Below are positions 1-8,129 of a stretch of DNA of 15,316 bases, piece after piece. The position numbers and the translations under genes are program-made. Below the pieces are notes generated by a model. It searched no databases. It saw only the letters and a program-made list of their open reading frames with translations, and was not told where the DNA came from. The first letter of the stretch is position 1. Every line of letters starts with the position of its first letter. The DNA comes from an uncultured Gemella sp. (lineage in GTDB: Bacteria > Bacillota > Bacilli > Staphylococcales > Gemellaceae), in NCBI RefSeq assembly GCF_900766305.1, contig NZ_CAAFUZ010000007.1:1-15316 (forward strand). The letters run 5' to 3'.

Positions 1-3000
1 AATTGTACGTGTTACTGTTTTGTTTAGATCTTTTTCTTCTAATCCAGCTGGGTATTTAGGTCCATTTGGTTTGTTTGGATCTACTGGAGTTCCTGGTGTT
101 TTTGGTTGATCTGGTGTTACTGTAACTTCTTTAGCTTTTAGTACTACTTTGAACTCTTGATCAGTATTCGTATCGTTATCGAATTTACCGTTTTCTGGGT
201 AAGTGTTTGATACTAACTCATATCCTTTATCCTCAAGTTCTGCGATTTTAGCTTTAACATCAGCTTCTTTTGTTAATGGAGCTTCTGATCCACCTTGTTC
301 AGTAATTTCAGCTACTCCTGGAATTGCATTTCCTTTTTCGTCTACGAATGTTGTTTTCGCTTTTTGGATTGCTGTATATTTAACAACATATTCGTAATCT
401 TCATCCGTAGCTGTTGTTGCTTGTACTGGTACTTTTTCAACACTTGCGATATAACCTTCTTTTTGAGGTACTGCAAGTTCTGGAAGGTCAGTACTTTGTC
501 CATCAGTACCTTTCCAGTTAATATAAACTGGTTTGTCATCAGAGTTAATTACCGCTTTCCCTTCTGCAGTTAGCTTGATTGTCCCTGTGTAACTTACAGT
601 TTGTTTTTGTGATGGGAATACATCAGTACCTGCAAGACCTGCAACATTATCAGCGTATACAAATTTAATTGTACGGTTTACTTCTTCTACTTTTGTTTTC
701 TTAACATAATCATATTCTGCTGGGGTAACAAATGCAGATCCATTTATACCTTTAGCTTTCAATTCTTCTTCAGAATATAAATCTCTTGCTCTTGTCTTCG
801 TAACACTTAGTGTTCCTTTTGTATTTTCAGCAGGGATATCTGCAAGAATGTATTCTTCTCCATTAACTTCTTTAACTAAGTCTACGTTGTCATTACTTAC
901 ATCATATTTGTTTCCAAGTACATTAGTATAATCTTTTGCACCATCTTCACTTAAAGGAATATTCCCCGTATATCTTGTTGGTTCAAAACCTATAACTTCA
1001 CCTGTCACTAAATCTTTGAATTTTCTAACAACAGCTCCTGTTGGTGGCTCACCTTGAACTTTACCGTCACCTACAATACTCCAACCATTTGGCACTTTAG
1101 TTATAACATCTTCTTTTTCACCGTTAACAGATTCTCCACCTGATACAGTAAGAGTTGCTGCAGTTTTATCGTTTCCTACATAACCTTGTTTAATTAATCC
1201 ATTTTCATAAGTAATTTTAGAATATTCACTTGTTAAAGTTTTGTCTTTTATTACTTTTTCAATACCTAAAGATTGTAAAGGCATAGATACTGTAGAACCT
1301 TCTTGAATAGTTCCTTCTGTAACTGTAAGTTCTAATTCTGTTGGCGAAATTAATCTAGGCGTTAATGTGAATCCAGTGTCACGACCATCATTCAGAATCC
1401 AAACGTTGTTTTCGTTAGCTTTAACATTAGCCCATCGACTAGCTGGACGATATGTAATACTATCTCCTTTATTAGGGTTAATAGTAGACGCTGTATTTAA
1501 TCCATTTACAAAGTTAGAACTTCCTTCAAGTTCTTTAAATTCAGTAAAATCTGCATTTGGAAGTTTAATAGTAAATTTAGATCCTACTCCATAACGTACA
1601 TCTGAATCAGTTTTTAATACTATTGAATCACTTCTACCTATTTGCTCATTGTTAAGGTATGTCAATCCATTGTTTTCACTTAGTGATGCACTAGTACCTT
1701 GTTTTTGATAGTTAGCCTGTTGACCTTTTCTTGTATAAGTATGTTCAAGAACTGTACGCCCATCAATTTTGATAGTTGCTGTATATGGAGTATCTTTTGA
1801 AATTTCTGGTGCATAGTATCCATTCCCCGATAAATTACTCGCTCCAAACGACACATTCGGATAGTCTTTTACTTTATCGTTCCACTCGATGTTGTAAGTA
1901 TATGTACCAGTTTCGTTAGCTACCGCTGGTTGCTCAGCAAGACGTTGGTCATAAGTCATTCCACGTTGAGTACGTTGTCCCCAATATGGTGTAGATTTGT
2001 TATTGTTGTTTCCTGTAGTTGTTTTATAATCGATAGATTTAACTTTACCAACTACTGTTCCATCTGTCGCTCTGATTTCCGTATTTACTGCCAAACCAGC
2101 ACCTAGCTCAGCTAAGTTAGTAAGTTCAATTTTTGTAATAGAACCTGCTTTAAGAGTTGATGTACTAATAGTAGTGTCAAATCCCCAGCCTACAGGTTTT
2201 GTATTATCAGCATTCATATCAACATAAGCATTTGTTACAGCATTAACTGTTTCTCCATCTTTAAGAACATCTTTTCCTGTGATTTTTGAATCAGTATCAG
2301 CTAAGATAGATTCTACTTTTCCACGGTGTCCAGCACGTTGCATTGTTACGTATACTGCTTCGATAGCTTTTTCTAATTCTTTACGTTGTTGATCAGCGTC
2401 TTCTTTTGTTGAAGAGTCTGAGTTGAAGATGTCTAGAGATTTTGCGATTTCTTTTTCTGATGTCGCTACTGCTGCTTTGATTTCTGCTTTTTTAGCTTCT
2501 TCTTTTACTTGTTTTGTTTCGAATGTTGTTGCAGCTTGATTTACTGCTTTTGCTTCTGAAACTGCTTTTTCTAATTCTTCTTTAGCTACTTTAGTTTCAG
2601 ATTTTTCTTCTTTTTTAGTTTCTTCTTTTTTATCTGCTGCTTTTTCTTCAATTTTTTCTGCAGTTTTTTCAACTTTGTTTAAGTTGTTGATTGCTGCTTC
2701 TAATGCTGCTACTTGAGCATTTACTTGCTCTTGTGTAGCTGATACTTGCGCTACTAAGTCTTTAGCTTTGTTTAATTCTACTGCAGCACTTACTGTTTGA
2801 GTTTGCTTTGTTTCTGATAATTCTTGTCCTGCTAATGACACGAATAAGTTATCTAATTGGCTAATTTTAGCTTGAAGAGCTGTTTTATTTACTTCTTTAG
2901 CTGTTGCTTTCTCAGCTTTTGCTTCTTCTGTTTTTTCTTCTTTAGCAGCTGCTTTTACTGTAGTTTCTTCTTTAACTTCAGCTTTTGGTGCTACTTCTTT

Positions 3001-3282
3001 TGTTTCTGCTGTTTTTTCAGCTACTTTTTCAGCTACTGCTGGTGTTTCTACTTTAGCTGTTTCTGCTTTTTCTTCAGTTGTAGTTGCTGCTGTTTTTTCA
3101 GCTACTGCCACTGTTGTTTCTTGTTTGTTAGTATCTGCTGCTTGCGCTGCTCCACCTAGGAACATAAAAGCTGATGCGATAAGAACAGATGCTGTTCCTG
3201 CATTAAACTTTTTGATACCGTAGTGGTTAACTTTCTCATATTGTTTTTTATTATTCATTTTTGTATTATTTTTACTAAACAT
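1..3282 (-). CDS. Large surface adhesin, YSIRK-like signal, MucBP-like repeats (N-terminal part; truncated by window edge)
   Basis: The frame is open for 1094 codons from ATG 3282 to base 1 and has no stop, so the C-terminus, where a sorting signal would be expected, lies outside. The ATG is preceded by GGAG with 7-base spacing; an in-frame ATG at 3258 lacks this. Residues 21-42 carry a YSIRK/G-S-like export signal (YGIKKFNAGTASVLIASAF), with likely cleavage near AQA-AD at 48-50. Residues 50 to about 312 are rich in Ala, Lys, Glu and Thr, without Cys, and look like an extended or helical stalk. From about 315 to 860 the composition becomes beta-rich and non-repetitive, like streptococcal adhesin ligand-binding regions. 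From about 865 there are mucin-binding-like units (RTIKFVYAD, VVKYTAIQKAKTTFVDEKG), and near 1062-1077 a DPNKP-NGPKYP linker followed by TVTRTI, a motif that usually opens the next repeat. The family (secreted host- or mucin-binding adhesin) is well supported; the ligand is unknown. It is transcribed alone, with no gene between it and the fruA terminator. Confidence 0.9.
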   Translation of the reverse strand, partial: MFSKNNTKMNNKKQYEKVNHYGIKKFNAGTASVLIASAFMFLGGAAQAADTNKQETTVAVAEKTAATTTEEKAETAKVETPAVAEKVAEKTAETKEVAPKAEVKEETTVKAAAKEEKTEEAKAEKATAKEVNKTALQAKISQLDNLFVSLAGQELSETKQTQTVSAAVELNKAKDLVAQVSATQEQVNAQVAALEAAINNLNKVEKTAEKIEEKAADKKEETKKEEKSETKVAKEELEKAVSEAKAVNQAATTFETKQVKEEAKKAEIKAAVATSEKEIAKSLDIFNSDSSTKEDADQQRKELEKAIEAVYVTMQRAGHRGKVESILADTDSKITGKDVLKDGETVNAVTNAYVDMNADNTKPVGWGFDTTISTSTLKAGSITKIELTNLAELGAGLAVNTEIRATDGTVVGKVKSIDYKTTTGNNNNKSTPYWGQRTQRGMTYDQRLAEQPAVANETGTYTYNIEWNDKVKDYPNVSFGASNLSGNGYYAPEISKDTPYTATIKIDGRTVLEHTYTRKGQQANYQKQGTSASLSENNGLTYLNNEQIGRSDSIVLKTDSDVRYGVGSKFTIKLPNADFTEFKELEGSSNFVNGLNTASTINPNKGDSITYRPASRWANVKANENNVWILNDGRDTGFTLTPRLISPTELELTVTEGTIQEGSTVSMPLQSLGIEKVIKDKTLTSEYSKITYENGLIKQGYVGNDKTAATLTVSGGESVNGEKEDVITKVPNGWSIVGDGKVQGEPPTGAVVRKFKDLVTGEVIGFEPTRYTGNIPLSEDGAKDYTNVLGNKYDVSNDNVDLVKEVNGEEYILADIPAENTKGTLSVTKTRARDLYSEEELKAKGINGSAFVTPAEYDYVKKTKVEEVNRTIKFVYADNVAGLAGTDVFPSQKQTVSYTGTIKLTAEGKAVINSDDKPVYINWKGTDGQSTDLPELAVPQKEGYIASVEKVPVQATTATDEDYEYVVKYTAIQKAKTTFVDEKGNAIPGVAEITEQGGSEAPLTKEADVKAKIAELEDKGYELVSNTYPENGKFDNDTNTDQEFKVVLKAKEVTVTPDQPKTPGTPVDPNKPNGPKYPAGLEEKDLNKTVTRTI

Positions 3283-3764
3283 TACCGTCTCCTTTTTCTT
3301 TTAAATTAAAATTGAATAAAATATAAATCATAATGACTACAAAAGATATTCTACAAAACTTAACTTAAACGTACCTAAAATTCTAACTATAATTTATATA
3401 TTTTTTATCACTTATATTTTCATTTTAAAACACAAGAAAAATGCTGTTATATCAACACTTTTAAAATATCGAAACAGTGCAAAACCCTGCTATACAAGCA
3501 AATTTTAAGTTTGTTTTAAGTTAAAGCTTAAATTGTTTTGTCTTGAAAATTATGAAAACAGAACTGTAAAATATATTTTTCACTTTATTAAATAATTAAT
3601 ATTTATTTTATTTTCACTTTAAATATAATTTAAATTTTAAAAGAAAGCGTTTTATAAATTATTTTTTCTCTATAATTATTTATTTTTCTTCTATATAAAT
3701 ATACGTTATTTAAAATAATATGTTTTATGGACTTAATTTTATAATTATAAAATTCATTATAGTT
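3283..3764. other. AT-rich intergenic region upstream of the adhesin gene
   Basis: These 480 bases between the adhesin start and the fruA terminator hold no convincing gene. They are extremely AT-rich with many short A and T runs. Apart from the tentative promoter at 3327-3356 I see no hairpin, RNA gene or repeat array. A long upstream AT-rich region is common before highly expressed surface-protein genes and could contain regulator sites that I cannot name. Confidence 0.6.
3327..3356 (-). promoter_or_regulatory. Possible sigma-A promoter of the adhesin gene
   Basis: On the minus strand TTGTAG (3351-3356) and TATGAT (3327-3332) are separated by 18 bases. The start would fall near 3320, giving a leader of about 38 bases before the GGAG/ATG at 3282. 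The surrounding sequence is very AT-rich, so chance matches are likely and the call is tentative. Confidence 0.35.
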
Positions 3765-3802
3765 AAAAAACACTACTTCAGTGCAAACTGAAGTAGTGTT
3801 TT
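3765..3802 (-). terminator. Rho-independent terminator of the fru operon
   Basis: A perfect 15-bp inverted repeat (3767-3781 with 3788-3802, core CACTACTTCAG/CTGAAGTAGTG) encloses a 6-base loop and sits 28 bases after the fruA stop. On the minus strand the stem runs into six T's (A's at 3765-3770 on the plus strand). The plus strand also has a T run, so the structure could act in both directions, but only the minus strand has a gene ending here. Confidence 0.88.
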
Positions 3803-3829
3803 CTACTATATTATATTTAATTTAAAATC

Positions 3830-5770
3830 TTAGTTTACTATCTTTTTCCCAAAACTTAATGAGGCTATTAATAGTAATGCACCTAATACTGCACCAATTA
3901 CTAAAGATAATAAGTACATAAGTGGGTTACTTACAGCACCTGCTGCGATAGCGAAGATTCCTCCATGAGGAGCTTTTGATACGGCACCAAAAGTCATACT
4001 TAACGCTCCAGCGATACCACTTGAGATGAATAATGGTGGAATAACACGCGCTGGATTACTTGCAGCAAACGGGATAGCTCCTTCTGTAATGAATGCTAAT
4101 CCCATTACGTAGTTTACTAATGCTCCACTACGTTGAGCTTTTGGCCAGATATTTTTATTGATTGTTGCTGAGATTGCGATCGCTAATGGAGGTACCATAC
4201 CACCGATCATAACCGCAGCCATTACATCACTTCCTGCTGAACCTGCAGATGTTAACAGAGCTGTTCCTGTTACGTAAGCAGCTTTGTTAATTGGACCACC
4301 CATGTCGATAGCCATCATCGCAGCTACTACGAATCCAAGGATGAATTTACCGCTTCCGTTAAGACTTTCGATAAAGTGTTTTAACCCTTCCATTACACTA
4401 GCCATAGGTGCGTTAATTAGGAAGATCATTAGTAATCCCATAATTAGTGACCCTAAGATAGGGAATAGGAAGATTGGTTTTATACCATCTAGTGAACGCG
4501 GCATCCAACTGAACGCAATTTTTAATACGTGGATAATTCCACCAGCTAAGAACCCGGCTACTAATGCTCCTAAAAATCCTGAAGGAGTGTACGCTAATAA
4601 ATCACTTTTCAGACCTAAAATACTTGGGTCTGCTAAAATACCACCGATCATACCAACGATGAATCCAGGACGGTCAGCGATAGAGCGTCCGATAAATCCT
4701 GCTAAGATTGGTAACATCATACTAAATGAAATTTTACCGAAGTAGAATAATATTTCTGCAACTTTATTGTAAGATGGATCTTTCGGATCAAATGATTTAA
4801 TACCCCATATGAATGATAATGCAATAAGAATACCACCAGCTACTACGAATGGTAGCATGTTACTTACACCTTCCATTAGGTGTTTATATGCACGACGTCC
4901 GATACTTTCATTTGCTGAAGAGTCTTCTGAATCTTCTGCTGCTCCGTCATGTTTGTAGATAGGAGCTTTTCCATCTAAGATTGTTTGGATAAGTTCTTCT
5001 GGTTTGTTAATTCCGTCAGCTACTTTTGTCATAATTGTTGGACGCCCATCAAAACGTGCAACTTCTACTTTTTTATCTGCAGCAACGATGATTCCCGCTG
5101 CTCTTTCGATATCTTCTTTTGTAAGTTTGTTTTCTACACCGATTTGACCGTTTGTTTCTACTTTAACATCTAGTCCCATCGCTTTAGCTGTTTCTTTGAT
5201 TTTCTCAGCAGCCATGAATGTGTGAGCAATACCTGTTGGACAAGCTGTTACCGCGATGATATATGGTTTTTCTCCACTTGGAGCTGCTGGCTTTTCTTCT
5301 TTTGGGGCTTCTGTTTTCGCTACGAAGTCTGCGAATACTTTTTCTACATCTGCTTTAGTTGTAGCTGCATCTAATCCTGCTTTTACATCTGCATCCATAA
5401 GAGCTTGTGATAATGAAGCTAGAGCTTTAAGGTGCTCGTCCGCTTCACCGTCTGGCGCACAAATCATAAAGATGTGTTTTGCAGGTTGTCCATCAAAACT
5501 TTCCCACTCAACACCTTCGTCACTTTTCGCATAAACGATCATCGCTTTGTTAAAGTCCGCACTTTTAGCATGAGGTATAGCTACGTTTTCTCCTACTCCT
5601 GTAGTTGATTGAGCTTCACGAGCAAGTAATGCGTTTAAGAAGTTTTCTTTACTAGCGATAATATTTTTTTCTACTAACATGCTTGTTAGTTTATCCAGAG
5701 CTTCTTTTTTATCAGCAGCTCTGAATCCGAATTGAACTAAGTCATAATTTAGAACATCTGTTAATTTCAT
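3830..5770 (-). CDS. fruA: PTS fructose-specific transporter, EIIABC fusion (FruA)
   Basis: This 646-residue protein imports fructose and phosphorylates it to fructose 1-phosphate using phosphate relayed from HPr. EIIA occupies about residues 1-150, with the phospho-accepting histidine in AIPHAKS (His67). A Pro/Glu/Lys-rich linker (about 153-168) leads to EIIB, with its active cysteine in TACPTGIAHT (Cys177). EIIC fills about 295-646 with many hydrophobic membrane segments, beginning near the GVSNMLPFVVAGG motif. The A-B-C order and the length are typical of Firmicute FruA. The start is supported by GGAG with a 6-base spacer. It is the last gene of the fruR-fruK-fruA operon, 120 bp after fruK and followed by a strong terminator. 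All key residues are present and the protein looks intact. Expression is likely under FruR control, as in other fru operons (inference). Confidence 0.96.
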   Translation of the reverse strand: MKLTDVLNYDLVQFGFRAADKKEALDKLTSMLVEKNIIASKENFLNALLAREAQSTTGVGENVAIPHAKSADFNKAMIVYAKSDEGVEWESFDGQPAKHIFMICAPDGEADEHLKALASLSQALMDADVKAGLDAATTKADVEKVFADFVAKTEAPKEEKPAAPSGEKPYIIAVTACPTGIAHTFMAAEKIKETAKAMGLDVKVETNGQIGVENKLTKEDIERAAGIIVAADKKVEVARFDGRPTIMTKVADGINKPEELIQTILDGKAPIYKHDGAAEDSEDSSANESIGRRAYKHLMEGVSNMLPFVVAGGILIALSFIWGIKSFDPKDPSYNKVAEILFYFGKISFSMMLPILAGFIGRSIADRPGFIVGMIGGILADPSILGLKSDLLAYTPSGFLGALVAGFLAGGIIHVLKIAFSWMPRSLDGIKPIFLFPILGSLIMGLLMIFLINAPMASVMEGLKHFIESLNGSGKFILGFVVAAMMAIDMGGPINKAAYVTGTALLTSAGSAGSDVMAAVMIGGMVPPLAIAISATINKNIWPKAQRSGALVNYVMGLAFITEGAIPFAASNPARVIPPLFISSGIAGALSMTFGAVSKAPHGGIFAIAAGAVSNPLMYLLSLVIGAVLGALLLIASLSFGKKIVN

Positions 5771-5792
5771 TTCTTTCTCCTTTGTTAATTAT

Positions 5793-5810
5793 ATATTTCC
5801 GAGGAAATAT
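5793..5810 (-). repeat. Inverted repeat just upstream of the fruA ribosome binding site
   Basis: ATATTTCC and GGAAATAT are perfect complements separated by 2 bases, lying in the unusually long 120-bp fruK-fruA gap and about 12 bases upstream of the fruA GGAG. In mRNA this would fold as a short hairpin next to the ribosome binding site. It has no U tract, so it is not a terminator. It could stabilise or help process the message, or be a regulator half-site pair; the function is unknown. Confidence 0.4.
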
Positions 5811-5890
5811 TTTATCTTTTTTCAAATAATTTGTATTAATTTCGTTTGCGGGATCAATTTCTAATTTTCCCAGCATTGCCTATCAAAGTT

Positions 5891-6808
5891 TTATTTTAGT
5901 TTTTTTACTTCGATTTGTGGAAGTAACTCTTCAATTAATTTCTTACTTCCTACACCTACTGAGAATGATGTTGCACCACCTGCAGCTGATGCATAACGTA
6001 GAGCTTCTTTGTAGTCTTTTGTTTCGTTGTATTTCGCAACAAACATCGCAAGCATACTGTCTCCTGCCGCAACAGTCGATACTATCTTACCTTTAGCTAC
6101 GTTAACTTCAAACACTTCTTTATCTTCAGTTAGTAATAAAGCTCCGTCTGCTCCACGTGAAACAAGTACATTTTTCGCACCACATTCTTGTAGTTTTTCA
6201 GCATATTGTAATATTTCTTCGATACCATTTAAAGTTACACCGAACATTTCTCCAAGTTCGAATTCATTCGGTTTAACTACAAATGGTTTGTATTGAAGTG
6301 TGTCTAACACTAATTCTTTATTACTATCCACTACTAGTGTAGCTCCTGAAGCAGATACTTTCTTCGCAATAGCTTTGAAATCTTCTACCCCCATTCCCGC
6401 GATAACATTACCTGATAAGAATACTACGTCTTCTTTAGTCAATACGTCTAACTTCGCGAAAAAGTCGCTCACGTTATCTAGATTTACACTACTACTTTGA
6501 CCGTTAATTTCAGTCTCAGTTTCTGTAGTTAATTTCATATTGATTCTAGTCGCTCCACGCGTTTCTACAAAGTCGTGTTTCACACCTAGGTTATCTAGTT
6601 CTGATTTTATAAAATATCCCGTGAATCCAGCGACAAATCCCCACGCCTTACTATCAACACCAACATTGTTAAGTAAGATAGAGATATTAATACCTTTTCC
6701 ACCTACTACGTACTTCGCTTCTTGAGTTCTATTTAGTTTTCCAAGTGCGAAATTTTCCGCCATTGTCAGCATATCAACAGCTGGATTTAAAGTAATTGTA
6801 TAATACAC
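5891..6808 (-). CDS. fruK: 1-phosphofructokinase (FruK)
   Basis: This 305-residue PfkB-family sugar kinase phosphorylates fructose 1-phosphate, the FruA product, to fructose 1,6-bisphosphate for glycolysis. The N-terminal PfkB signature is visible as VVGGKGINIS (residues 34-43). The C-terminal signature contains AAGDSMLA, with the catalytic base at Asp250. The KPNEFELGEMFG segment (179-190) is typical of the tagatose-6-phosphate/1-phosphofructokinase subfamily. The length is normal for FruK. The start codon is GTG (6808-6806), preceded by GGAGG with a 7-base spacer. Only 2 bases separate it from the fruR stop, so its ribosome binding site lies inside the end of fruR, which points to co-transcription and probable translational coupling. 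No defects are visible. Confidence 0.95.
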   Translation of the reverse strand: MYYTITLNPAVDMLTMAENFALGKLNRTQEAKYVVGGKGINISILLNNVGVDSKAWGFVAGFTGYFIKSELDNLGVKHDFVETRGATRINMKLTTETETEINGQSSSVNLDNVSDFFAKLDVLTKEDVVFLSGNVIAGMGVEDFKAIAKKVSASGATLVVDSNKELVLDTLQYKPFVVKPNEFELGEMFGVTLNGIEEILQYAEKLQECGAKNVLVSRGADGALLLTEDKEVFEVNVAKGKIVSTVAAGDSMLAMFVAKYNETKDYKEALRYASAAGGATSFSVGVGSKKLIEELLPQIEVKKLK

Positions 6809-6810
6809 TA

Positions 6811-7566
6811 TTAGTCCTCCTTTATACTTTTTACTTCTATTATATTTTTAAATTTCTTATATTCTTCTGGAACTTCATAAGATACGATGATTACATCGTC
6901 TAATTCGGCAAATTTTTGGAATTTTCTATGACCAAATTTTGATTTATCCGCAAGAATGTATCTCCTCTTGCTATTTTTTAACGACGAAGCTTTTATGAAT
7001 GCTTCATTTTCTTCGGCAGTTGTAACCCCAAAACTCTCATCTATTCCGTTGCATCCTACAAAACACATGTCAAAGCTATATTTTTTCAATTGTTCGATAG
7101 CGACCGAACCGATAACAGCTTGTGTTGAATGTTTTATCGTTCCACCTAATATTATTGTATGAATTTTGTTATTAATAAGTTTAGGTAAATGATATGTTGA
7201 ATTCGTCACTACAGTTATCCTTCTGTCTCGAAGGTGTTCGATCATCTCATATGTCGACGTCCCTGCATCCAGATAAATCGTCTGCCCAGACTGAACAATA
7301 TTGTCACAAAGGTACTTCGCAACTGCTCTTTTCTCTTGTAGGAAATCTGCTCGTTTTGCTTCGACACTCTCTTCACTACCACGTGCTGCTGAGCGTTTCA
7401 TCGCGCCACCGTGAGTTCTGTATAATAAATTTTTATCTTCTAGATTCGTAAGGTCTCGTCTTATCGTCGCTTCCGAAACATTGCAATGTTCCATCAACTC
7501 CTTTAAGTTTAATGAGCCTCTTTCATCTAATAAATCTAAAATCTTATTCCATCTTTCATTCAACAT
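6811..7566 (-). CDS. fruR: DeoR-family transcriptional regulator of the fructose operon (FruR)
   Basis: This 251-residue cytoplasmic DNA-binding protein has a DeoR-type helix-turn-helix at about residues 5-57, including the recognition region NVSEATIRRDLTNLE and the RTHGGA motif that usually follows it. The remainder is a DeoR C-terminal sensor domain (about 75-235) with DAGTSTYEM and TNS segments of the sugar-phosphate-binding fold. As first gene of fruR-fruK-fruA it most likely represses the operon until fructose 1-phosphate or a related metabolite is present; this is inferred from family and context, not shown by the sequence. The start is supported by GGAG a few bases upstream of ATG 7566. 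The length is normal for the family. Confidence 0.93.
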   Translation of the reverse strand: MLNERWNKILDLLDERGSLNLKELMEHCNVSEATIRRDLTNLEDKNLLYRTHGGAMKRSAARGSEESVEAKRADFLQEKRAVAKYLCDNIVQSGQTIYLDAGTSTYEMIEHLRDRRITVVTNSTYHLPKLINNKIHTIILGGTIKHSTQAVIGSVAIEQLKKYSFDMCFVGCNGIDESFGVTTAEENEAFIKASSLKNSKRRYILADKSKFGHRKFQKFAELDDVIIVSYEVPEEYKKFKNIIEVKSIKED

Positions 7567-7593
7567 TTTCTTCTCTCCTAACTCCCATTGATT

Positions 7594-7622
7594 ATTATAT
7601 CTAATATAATATAGCTATTCAA
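7594..7622 (-). promoter_or_regulatory. Promoter of the fruR-fruK-fruA operon
   Basis: On the minus strand TTGAAT (7617-7622) and a perfect TATAAT (7594-7599) are separated by exactly 17 bases. The start would be near 7587, about 20 bases before the fruR ATG. This is a near-consensus vegetative promoter at the expected place. I could not identify a FruR operator or a convincing catabolite-response element beside it. Confidence 0.8.
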
Positions 7623-7634
7623 TCAAATTCAAGC

Positions 7635-7681
7635 AAAAACACTCATAAATAATCAAAATTAATGATTAATATGAGTGTTTT
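7635..7681 (-). terminator. Hairpin with T tract upstream of the fru promoter
   Basis: A perfect 12-bp stem (7636-7647 with 7670-7681, core CACTCATA/TATGAGTG) encloses 22 bases that contain a second 6-bp stem (TAATCA 7650-7655, TGATTA 7663-7668). On the minus strand it is followed by TTTTT. It would stop transcription arriving from the promoter at 7938-7966 or from the cassette further right, insulating the fru operon. The plus strand also shows a T run, so direction is not fixed by sequence alone. Confidence 0.6.
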
Positions 7682-7932
7682 GTTTTTTATTTTTGATTGT
7701 TTTTCTAAATGATGAGCGCTTTTTATGTTTCCAAGATTATTTCTAAAGAGTTTTCATAACGGAGATAAATGAACCCTAGTTAATATTTTCAAATTCTCGC
7801 TGTGAAGATTTTTTCGCTCAACTTATGAGCGATTTCTAGTATCTATAATCTAAAATAAGCATCTAAATACTGTTTTCCACTTAATCCGCAAAATTATTTT
7901 TAAATTTAGTTTAATCGATTTTTTACTACTCG
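7636..7932 (-). ncRNA. Candidate small RNA (promoter to hairpin) of unknown family
   Basis: A near-consensus minus-strand promoter (7938-7966) would start a transcript near 7932, yet no coding frame of useful length follows before the hairpin at 7636-7681. The roughly 297-base interval contains a 7-bp hairpin (TCGCTCA 7814-7820, loop 5, TGAGCGA 7826-7832). I recognise none of the common RNA families in it (tmRNA, RNase P, signal recognition particle RNA, T-box). It could be a genuine small RNA, a leader of the fru operon if the hairpin is read through, or neutral intergenic DNA with a chance promoter. Confidence 0.3.
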
Positions 7933-7937
7933 TGTGT

Positions 7938-7966
7938 ATTATACTTTAAAGTAGTAAAATTATCAA
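7938..7966 (-). promoter_or_regulatory. Orphan near-consensus promoter
   Basis: On the minus strand TTGATA (7961-7966) and TATAAT (7938-7943) are separated by 17 bases. The nearest downstream coding start is fruR, about 365 bases away and with its own promoter. The -10 is flanked by a 10-bp inverted repeat (7921-7930 with 7950-7959), a layout seen at repressor-controlled promoters. The promoter match is strong; what it drives is not known. Confidence 0.55.
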
Positions 7967-7990
7967 ATAAGAATAAAAGAACTCATATTA

Positions 7991-8038
7991 AAAACACCCA
8001 AAGAACAATTAATTAAAAATTATTTCTTTGAGTGTTTT
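7991..8038 (-). terminator. Terminator of the AAA/repeat-membrane-protein cassette
   Basis: A 15-bp stem (7991-8005 with 8024-8038, core CACCCAAAGAA and TTCTTTGAGTG) encloses an 18-base loop. Its single imperfect pair is a G-U wobble in minus-strand RNA but a C-A mismatch in plus-strand RNA, so it is built for the minus strand. It is followed by TTTT and lies about 90 bases after the stop of the gene at 8130. Confidence 0.8.
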
Positions 8039-8129
8039 CTTAGTTTCAGAAGGAAAATATATTAATTCGGTAGACTCAATAAAATCGATTTCTCCAAAAT
8101 TACGATTTTTGAGCCACTCCCTTAGTTAA

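Larger units (their letters stand above)
7567..8129. other. Intergenic region between fruR and the repeat membrane protein gene
   Basis: These 563 bases hold no coding gene. From left to right I see the fru promoter, a hairpin at 7636-7681, a small 7-bp hairpin at 7814-7832, a second strong promoter at 7938-7966 and the terminator of the central cassette at 7991-8038. The promoter -10 lies inside a 10-bp inverted repeat (TTTTACTACT 7921-7930 and AGTAGTAAAA 7950-7959), which could be an operator. Confidence 0.7.

Noticed and set aside
2857..3159. Plus-strand frame of 100 codons rich in Cys and Phe
   Set aside because: It is the antisense shadow of the Ala/Lys/Glu-rich stalk of the minus-strand adhesin (GCT/GAA codons read backwards); it has no ribosome binding site.
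3371..3382. 12-mer GTACCTAAAATT shared with 12604-12615, upstream of two minus-strand genes
   Set aside because: The match is short and AT-rich, and it lies at different distances from the two genes; it is compatible with chance.
3641..3656. Possible catabolite-response (cre-like) element, AAGAAAGCGTTTTATA
   Set aside because: The core AAAGCGTTTT fits, but the outer conserved positions (first T and final CA) do not match, and it lies over 350 bases from the adhesin start.
4284..4745. Plus-strand 153-codon frame inside fruA
   Set aside because: It lies wholly antisense to the EIIC membrane domain of fruA, whose reading frame is certain; no independent signals.
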